NCBI GenBank assembly: GCA_016177305.1
Contig: JACOVK010000039.1
Span: 1 to 9,846 of the forward strand
DNA from: Parcubacteria group bacterium
GTDB taxonomy: Bacteria > Patescibacteriota > Patescibacteriia > UBA2169
Direction of reading: 5' to 3'
Length of the DNA stretch: 9,846 bases
This document shows, piece by piece, positions 6,413-9,846 of the stretch. A program made the translations under genes and the position numbers. Each line of letters opens with the position of its first letter. The stretch's first letter is position 1. The notes beneath the pieces were generated by a model. That model was not told where the DNA came from. It saw nothing but the letters and a program-made list of their open reading frames with translations, and made no database searches.

Positions 6413-6455
6413 CCAAAGGGCATGATTGCTGTTTGTTGAATAATTAAATTTTATT

Positions 6456-6468
6456 AAGGAGATATTGT
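6456..6468 (+). promoter_or_regulatory. strong Shine-Dalgarno site of rplL
   Basis: AAGGAGA (6456-6462), with 7 nt between GGAG and the ATG at 6469, embedded in an AT-rich, unstructured stretch (6437-6468). It contrasts with rplJ, which has none, and fits the need for about four L7/L12 copies per L10. Confidence 0.85.
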
Positions 6469-6891
6469 ATGCCAGAAGAAGCAACGCAAAAAGAGAAGAA
6501 AGCGGTTGAGGTTCCCGAAAAATTCAAGGACCTCGTTGGGAGCATAGAGCAGCTGTCCGTTTTGGACCTCTCGGAACTCGTAAAAATCCTTGAGGAAAAA
6601 TTCGGCGTATCAGCGGCCGCGCCCATGATGGCGGCGGGTGTTGCCGCAGCAGGCGGCGATGCGCCTTCCGTGGAAGAGAAATCAACGTTTGACGTTGAGC
6701 TCACCGGAGCGGGCGCGACCAAGATTGCGGTCATCAAAGTGGTCCGCGAGGTCACTGAGCTCGGGCTTAAAGAAGCCAAGGACTTGGTGGACGGCGCGCC
6801 GAAAGTCGTAAAAGAAGGCGTCAAGAAAGAAGATGCCGAGGCTTTGAAGAAGAAATTGGAAGAAGCCGGAGCACAAGTTACTTTGAAGTAA
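6469..6891 (+). CDS. rplL: 50S ribosomal protein L7/L12
   Basis: The 140-residue stalk protein recruits translation factors. An N-terminal extension of about 16 residues ([16 protein letters not shown]) precedes the dimerisation domain ([23 protein letters not shown], about 25-47). An Ala/Gly-rich hinge (48-65) and the globular C-terminal domain follow, with the canonical [20 protein letters not shown] and [20 protein letters not shown] blocks. The usual length is about 120, and the surplus is the N-terminal extension. The start is fixed by the strong ribosome site. The stop is 10 nt from the convergent stop of the next gene, and I see no terminator in that gap. Confidence 0.97.
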   Translation: MPEEATQKEKKAVEVPEKFKDLVGSIEQLSVLDLSELVKILEEKFGVSAAAPMMAAGVAAAGGDAPSVEEKSTFDVELTGAGATKIAVIKVVREVTELGLKEAKDLVDGAPKVVKEGVKKEDAEALKKKLEEAGAQVTLK

Positions 6892-6901
6892 TTTCCTCAA
6901 C

Positions 6902-9046
6902 TTACTGCGTTACCGGCAGCTGGTAGATTTTGTCCGCCGCGAGCACGTAGAGGTTCTGGTGCTCTCCATCCGCAACCAGGTCAGTCGCTTGTTGGAGCGC
7001 GGGCTCGGTCAGCTGGGCTTCCAAACTGCCGTCTTTGTTGATGCGGACAATGCGCTCGCGTTCGGGATCCAGGACGTAGAAGACCGAAAGGTCCTCGCGG
7101 GTGTAGAGCCGGATGAAGCTTCCGGGCAGGTCCTGCGCGGGCCAGGGAATGGTTTTGTTGAGGCTGCCGCGCAGAAATACGTGGATGGTGCCTTGCGAGT
7201 CAATGAGGTACACGAACCCGTCAACGCGTATGTCTTGCATGGTCGCGAGCTCATACTCCTCGGTAAGCCAGTCCTGGGCCGCGGTGAATCCGGCTCCGGC
7301 CCGGCGGTACCGCACGATCTGGTTCGTTTCCGTGTTAAAGGTGTACAGGTTTCGGGCGTAGGATGCGAACGGTTTTGCGTTTGCCGGGTTAAACGGGAAT
7401 TCCTGTTTTGCCACGGTTTCGCGGCTTGGATCAATAATCTGGATCATGTCCGCGGCCAGGGCCGCGATTTCGGTGTCCGAAAGCTCAAGCGCGGTGTTGA
7501 ATGATTGCCCGCCTTGGTCGGTCAGGGCAAGCGAAAGGAGGAGCGCGTTCTGGACGTCAAGGCTCGCGATTTTTTCCCCAACCCCGTCGTAGAAGTAGAT
7601 GGAGTTCCCAAGCGGTATGAGCCCGGTTGCGTTGGGGCTGATGGGCGCGGGGATGGCGGTTGCGATGGTTTTAATGCCCGTGATGGGCTGTCTTTTTTCT
7701 CCTCTCGCCTGGAGTGCTGCGATGGAGTCGCGGATGGCCATTACGCGATCTCCCTGGCCCGGAAATTCACGCGAAAGCTCGGCGAGCGCGGCGAGAGAAT
7801 CGGCAAGGAGGGTTTGGGATTTGATTTTGTTGCCGTAGATCAGCGAAGCTTCGGCCTCGCTTACTTTTTGCTCAATTCCGGCGACGCTCGTTTGGAAGCG
7901 CGCGGTTTCATCCACTTGGTTTTGTTGGCGTGCCCGCACCGAAACGCTGGCAATGAACACGACGATGAGCAAAAGCGCGCCGGCTCCGGCAAGCCGGCGT
8001 TTTTTTGGCTGCCCGAGTACTTGCTGGTACGCGGTACTTCCGGCCGCTTGCTTTATTCTGCGGAAGAAATACGCCCTTGATTCCGTGTTCCGTGCTACCG
8101 TGAGCGCGGTTTTGGCGAACGCGGCAAGTGCGGGCACTCCGCGCCTTACGAACATTTGGAGCGCCTCCAGCAGTTTTGCGAGCACCGAGAGCAGCACCGT
8201 AAGCGCGCGCTGGGCGGCCGTGCCCGCAATTTTGCGCAACGCTTGCATGGCGCTACTGCCGTGGTCAAACTGCCCGCTTGGGTAGTGCGGTTCTTCCGGA
8301 GAAACGTATGGTTCAGCGTATGGCTCAACGTCCTGCGCGCGCTCAGGTTCGGCGCGGTGCACTTCGGCCCGAGAGCTCGGCGTGCCCCTCGCTTCGGCCG
8401 TTCTCGGAAGGGCGGCCGCGACGACGGCCAGGCCGAACTGCTTATTGCTCGGCGCGCGTGAGAGGAGCTCGGTGAGCGTTTCAACCGCTTCCTGGGCGTC
8501 GGATTCCTGGGCGCATTTCCGGATGCGCTCAATGGAGAGGTAATCAAGCACGGATTCGTTCGCGAGCACGATGGCGATGTCCGGCCCGAGTTTGCCGGTT
8601 ACGATGTTGGTAAACAGCTTTACCGGGTTGGGAGAAGCCGCGGCTCCCGGGGACGCAAGCACATCAATGATTTTTTCGCGGTGCGTCAAAAACGCGTGCA
8701 CCGAGCCGACCGAAGCCAGGTACACCTCGGATCCCGAAAGCGCCAGCACGGCGATGTGGATCCGGTTCAGCCAATTTTTCGGTTTGGCGAGCAGCGTATC
8801 TTTGATTTTTATGTTTGCTTTGGCAAGCGCGTTCTCAAACGCGTATTCTGTTTCTTTGGTCGGGGCGTTAAAAAATTGCTGCTCAACTTCCCGGGCAATA
8901 TCCTCAATGATTTTTTCGTTGTCTTTGTCGGATACCTCTATCTCCGCCAAGATCAAGAGCTTTTTATCCCGCGCGCGTTCGTGGGAAAGTTCAAAGACGT
9001 GCAAGGAGCCGGGGGACCCGGACTGCCTGATGACTTGGCAAGACAT
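6902..9046 (-). CDS. membrane protein: degenerate PP2C-like domain, transmembrane helix, external beta-propeller-like domain
   Basis: The product is 714 residues from the ATG at 9046. Residues about 1-211 follow the PPM/PP2C phosphatase pattern (IAVLALSGSEVYLASVGSVHAFL; DIAIVLANESVLDYLSIERI; a final LAVVAA strand). However, the metal-binding aspartates are replaced: the VGD motif reads VGS (114), the TDG motif reads ANE, and the final DN reads KQ. This suggests a pseudophosphatase. A Glu/Pro/Ala-rich linker (213-265) and amphipathic helices (270-320) lead to KKRR and one membrane helix (352-369). Then come a coiled-coil-like stretch (381-446) and repeated strand motifs (NSIYFYDGVGEKIASLD, RNLYTFNTETNQIVRY, GFVYLIDSQGTIHVF, FYVLDPERERIVRINKDGS, NLYVLAADKIYQL) typical of a propeller outside the cell. 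An overall sensor or assembly role is inferred. Upstream in-frame ATGs at 9070 and 9223 lack a ribosome site. Confidence 0.85.
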   Translation of the reverse strand: MSCQVIRQSGSPGSLHVFELSHERARDKKLLILAEIEVSDKDNEKIIEDIAREVEQQFFNAPTKETEYAFENALAKANIKIKDTLLAKPKNWLNRIHIAVLALSGSEVYLASVGSVHAFLTHREKIIDVLASPGAAASPNPVKLFTNIVTGKLGPDIAIVLANESVLDYLSIERIRKCAQESDAQEAVETLTELLSRAPSNKQFGLAVVAAALPRTAEARGTPSSRAEVHRAEPERAQDVEPYAEPYVSPEEPHYPSGQFDHGSSAMQALRKIAGTAAQRALTVLLSVLAKLLEALQMFVRRGVPALAAFAKTALTVARNTESRAYFFRRIKQAAGSTAYQQVLGQPKKRRLAGAGALLLIVVFIASVSVRARQQNQVDETARFQTSVAGIEQKVSEAEASLIYGNKIKSQTLLADSLAALAELSREFPGQGDRVMAIRDSIAALQARGEKRQPITGIKTIATAIPAPISPNATGLIPLGNSIYFYDGVGEKIASLDVQNALLLSLALTDQGGQSFNTALELSDTEIAALAADMIQIIDPSRETVAKQEFPFNPANAKPFASYARNLYTFNTETNQIVRYRRAGAGFTAAQDWLTEEYELATMQDIRVDGFVYLIDSQGTIHVFLRGSLNKTIPWPAQDLPGSFIRLYTREDLSVFYVLDPERERIVRINKDGSLEAQLTEPALQQATDLVADGEHQNLYVLAADKIYQLPVTQ
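7978..8006 (+). terminator. terminator-like hairpin on the plus strand, antisense inside the PP2C-like gene
   Basis: CGCCGGC (7978-7984) and GCCGGCG (7993-7999) form a perfect 7-bp stem with an 8-nt loop, followed by seven T (8000-8006). It meets the usual intrinsic-terminator pattern for transcripts running left to right. It lies within codons for the basic PKKRRLAGAGA stretch before the membrane helix, so it may be a by-product of coding. It could stop read-through from rplJL. Confidence 0.45.
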
Positions 9047-9050
9047 GGTG

Positions 9051-9058
9051 ATCTCCGG
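9051..9058 (-). promoter_or_regulatory. Shine-Dalgarno site fixing the start of the PP2C-like gene
   Basis: On the minus strand, CCGGAGAT followed by CACC and ATG places GGAG 6 nt before the codon at 9046. The in-frame ATG at 9070 has no such site, so MSCQVIRQSG is preferred as the N-terminus. Confidence 0.7.
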
Positions 9059-9096
9059 AAGGTTTTTCATACATCGTTGATATAAGGGTTTTTGGG

Positions 9097-9125
9097 TTGA
9101 CGCGGGGGGATGCGGGTAGTATACT
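9097..9125 (+). promoter_or_regulatory. promoter of the winged-helix regulator gene
   Basis: TTGACG (9097-9102), a 17-nt spacer, then TATACT (9120-9125). The predicted start near 9132 gives a leader of about 24 nt to the ATG at 9156, with no Shine-Dalgarno sequence. The -10 sits inside the perfect 12-bp palindrome GTAGTATACTAC (9116-9127). Confidence 0.75.
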
Positions 9126-9146
9126 ACACCTGCCAGTATTGAACAA
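9118..9146 (-). promoter_or_regulatory. divergent promoter of the PP2C-like gene sharing the palindromic -10
   Basis: On the minus strand the palindrome gives TATACT (9123-9118), preceded after 17 nt by TTGTTC (9146-9141). That is a weak -35 keeping only TTG. The predicted start near 9111 leaves about 64 nt before the ATG at 9046. No better minus-strand promoter is visible between 9047 and 9150. Confidence 0.5.
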
Positions 9147-9155
9147 ATTTTGTGT

Positions 9156-9722
9156 ATGCTTGAGCACATTTTCGGGTCAAAGGTTCGGGTGAAGCTTTTA
9201 AAGCTTTTTTTAGGCAGCAACAACGACGAGCAAGAGTACTACATTCGGGAGCTTGCCCGAACGCTTGGCGAGCATTTGAATTCGGTCCGCCGCGAGCTGG
9301 AAAATCTGGAAGATGTCGGGCTCGTGGTTTCGCAGGAAAAGGATAAGCGCAAGTACTATAGCGTGAACAAGGATTTTCTTCTGGTGCCGGAGCTTAAGAC
9401 GCTGCTTTTGAAGTCGCGCGAGCTTGGGGAGCAGAAGCTGGTCGGGCAGCTTGAAAAAGTCGGGACCATGGACTTGCTGGTGCTCGCGGGTTCGTTCGTT
9501 GGGCAGGCCGCGTCTCCGGTTGACGTGTTCATTGTGGGGCGCGTACAGAAGAACAAGCTAGAAGCGCTGCTCAAATCCCACCTCAAAGAGAGCGGAAGAG
9601 ATTTAAAGTACACGGTGATGAACAAGAAAGAATTCCAGCACCGCGTTGACCTTGGCGACCGCTTCATTTTTACGCTCTTGAACGGCCGCAAGATTGTGGT
9701 TATCAATAAGCTGGGGGTATAG
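9156..9722 (+). CDS. winged helix-turn-helix regulator with degenerate minimal nucleotidyltransferase-like domain
   Basis: The product is 188 residues from the ATG at 9156; a TTG at 9150 would add only two. Residues 1-75 form an ArsR/MarR-like winged helix: FGSKVRVKLLKLFL, then YYIRELARTLGEHLNSVRRELENLEDVGLV with the recognition helix around HLNSVRRELENLE, then the wing KDKRKYYSVN. Residues about 105-180 resemble a minimal nucleotidyltransferase (MNT) fold: LLVLAGSF, SPVDVFIVG. The usual GSx(8-10)DxD catalytic motif is damaged, the first Asp being Pro, so it is probably a non-catalytic ligand- or partner-binding domain. It is divergent from the PP2C-like gene and shares its promoter palindrome, which could be an operator for this protein. 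The stop directly abuts the next start. Targets are unknown. Confidence 0.82.
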   Translation: MLEHIFGSKVRVKLLKLFLGSNNDEQEYYIRELARTLGEHLNSVRRELENLEDVGLVVSQEKDKRKYYSVNKDFLLVPELKTLLLKSRELGEQKLVGQLEKVGTMDLLVLAGSFVGQAASPVDVFIVGRVQKNKLEALLKSHLKESGRDLKYTVMNKKEFQHRVDLGDRFIFTLLNGRKIVVINKLGV

Positions 9723-9846
9723 ATGGGGGGAGTGGTATTGCAAAAAGCGCTCGCCGATGCCGGCGTTTGCTCGCGCCGGGCCGCGGAAGCGCTCATCGCT
9801 CGCGGCCGCGTCAAAGTGAACGGCTGCGTGGTCACCAAGTTAGGCG
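9723..9846 (+). CDS. 16S/23S rRNA pseudouridine synthase, RsuA/RluB family, N-terminal S4 domain (partial, cut by window end)
   Basis: The frame from the ATG at 9723 runs off the window. It reads LQKALADAGVCSRRAAEALI, then ARGRVKVNGCVVTKLG, the classic S4 RNA-binding domain at the start of RsuA/RluB/RluE-type pseudouridine synthases (family form LQKVLAxAGxASRRxAExLIxxGRVxVNG). These enzymes isomerise specific uridines in rRNA. The ATG directly follows the TAG of the upstream gene, implying co-transcription. A run of G (9713-9717) lies ahead of it. An alternative is GTG 9732 or TTG 9738, for which GGGGGGAG (9725-9732) could serve as the ribosome site. The catalytic domain is outside the window, so the subfamily cannot be assigned. 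Confidence 0.88.
   Translation, partial: MGGVVLQKALADAGVCSRRAAEALIARGRVKVNGCVVTKLG

Noticed and set aside
6424..6455. Separate promoter for rplL in the AT-rich spacer
   Set aside because: TTGCTG has no acceptable -10 at normal spacing; the AT richness is better explained as an unstructured ribosome-loading region.
6959..8080. Two plus-strand frames (181 and 191 codons) opposite the PP2C-like gene
   Set aside because: They are antisense shadows of a long gene with clear strand and domain structure; no motif and no ribosome site.
9047..9223. Longer N-terminus of the PP2C-like protein starting at 9223 or 9070
   Set aside because: The 9223 start lies upstream of the predicted transcription start and inside the divergent gene; the 9070 start lacks a ribosome site while 9046 has GGAG at 6 nt.
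1..9846. CRISPR array, tRNA, rRNA, insertion sequence or phage genes
   Set aside because: No regularly spaced direct repeats, cloverleaf, rRNA motif, transposase or phage protein could be seen on either strand.

Overview
The window is bacterial chromosomal DNA, GC-rich by eye and densely packed. It carries ordinary housekeeping and cell-envelope genes: a glycolytic enzyme in two tandem copies, peptidoglycan and sugar-nucleotide enzymes, the L10-L7/L12 ribosomal operon, an RNA pseudouridine synthase, and two large proteins of less certain role. Several genes start without a recognisable Shine-Dalgarno sequence, one mRNA is probably leaderless, and there are secreted CAP-domain and PP2C-like membrane proteins plus a winged-helix/nucleotidyltransferase-like regulator. 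This mix fits the Candidate Phyla Radiation (Patescibacteria, perhaps Parcubacteria). That placement is an inference from gene style, not proven by a marker gene. I see no tRNA, rRNA, CRISPR array, insertion sequence or prophage.

Layout. Positions 1-2407 (+): the 3' end of one cofactor-independent phosphoglycerate mutase gene, a complete second gpmI, and a PAP2-family lipid phosphatase coupled to it by an ATGA overlap. Positions 2385-3383 (-): a secreted, C-terminally anchored CAP/SCP-domain protein that converges on the phosphatase gene and overlaps it by 23 bp. Positions 3384-3515 hold two overlapping divergent promoters. Positions 3516-5635 (+): manC (GDP-mannose synthesis) and mltG (peptidoglycan terminase), 2 nt apart. 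Positions 5650-6891 (+): a promoter, an L10-type autoregulatory leader with an intrinsic terminator, rplJ, a palindromic element, and rplL with a strong ribosome-binding site. Positions 6902-9046 (-): a 714-residue membrane protein with a PP2C-like cytoplasmic domain that lacks the catalytic aspartates, a single membrane helix, and an external beta-propeller-like domain. Positions 9156-9722 (+): a winged-helix regulator with a degenerate nucleotidyltransferase domain, divergent from the previous gene and sharing a symmetrical -10 palindrome with it. Positions 9723-9846 (+): the start of an RsuA/RluB-type pseudouridine synthase.

How the parts fit. ManC, MltG, the PAP2 phosphatase and the CAP protein form an envelope-biogenesis neighbourhood. 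The rplJL operon has its own promoter and a leader whose two alternative structures share one strand, as expected for L10 autoregulation by termination. The most unusual part is the right end: a probable pseudophosphatase receptor and a probable non-catalytic NTase-type DNA-binding protein read outward from one symmetrical promoter. This could be a signalling or regulatory pair, but that pairing is inferred from position only.
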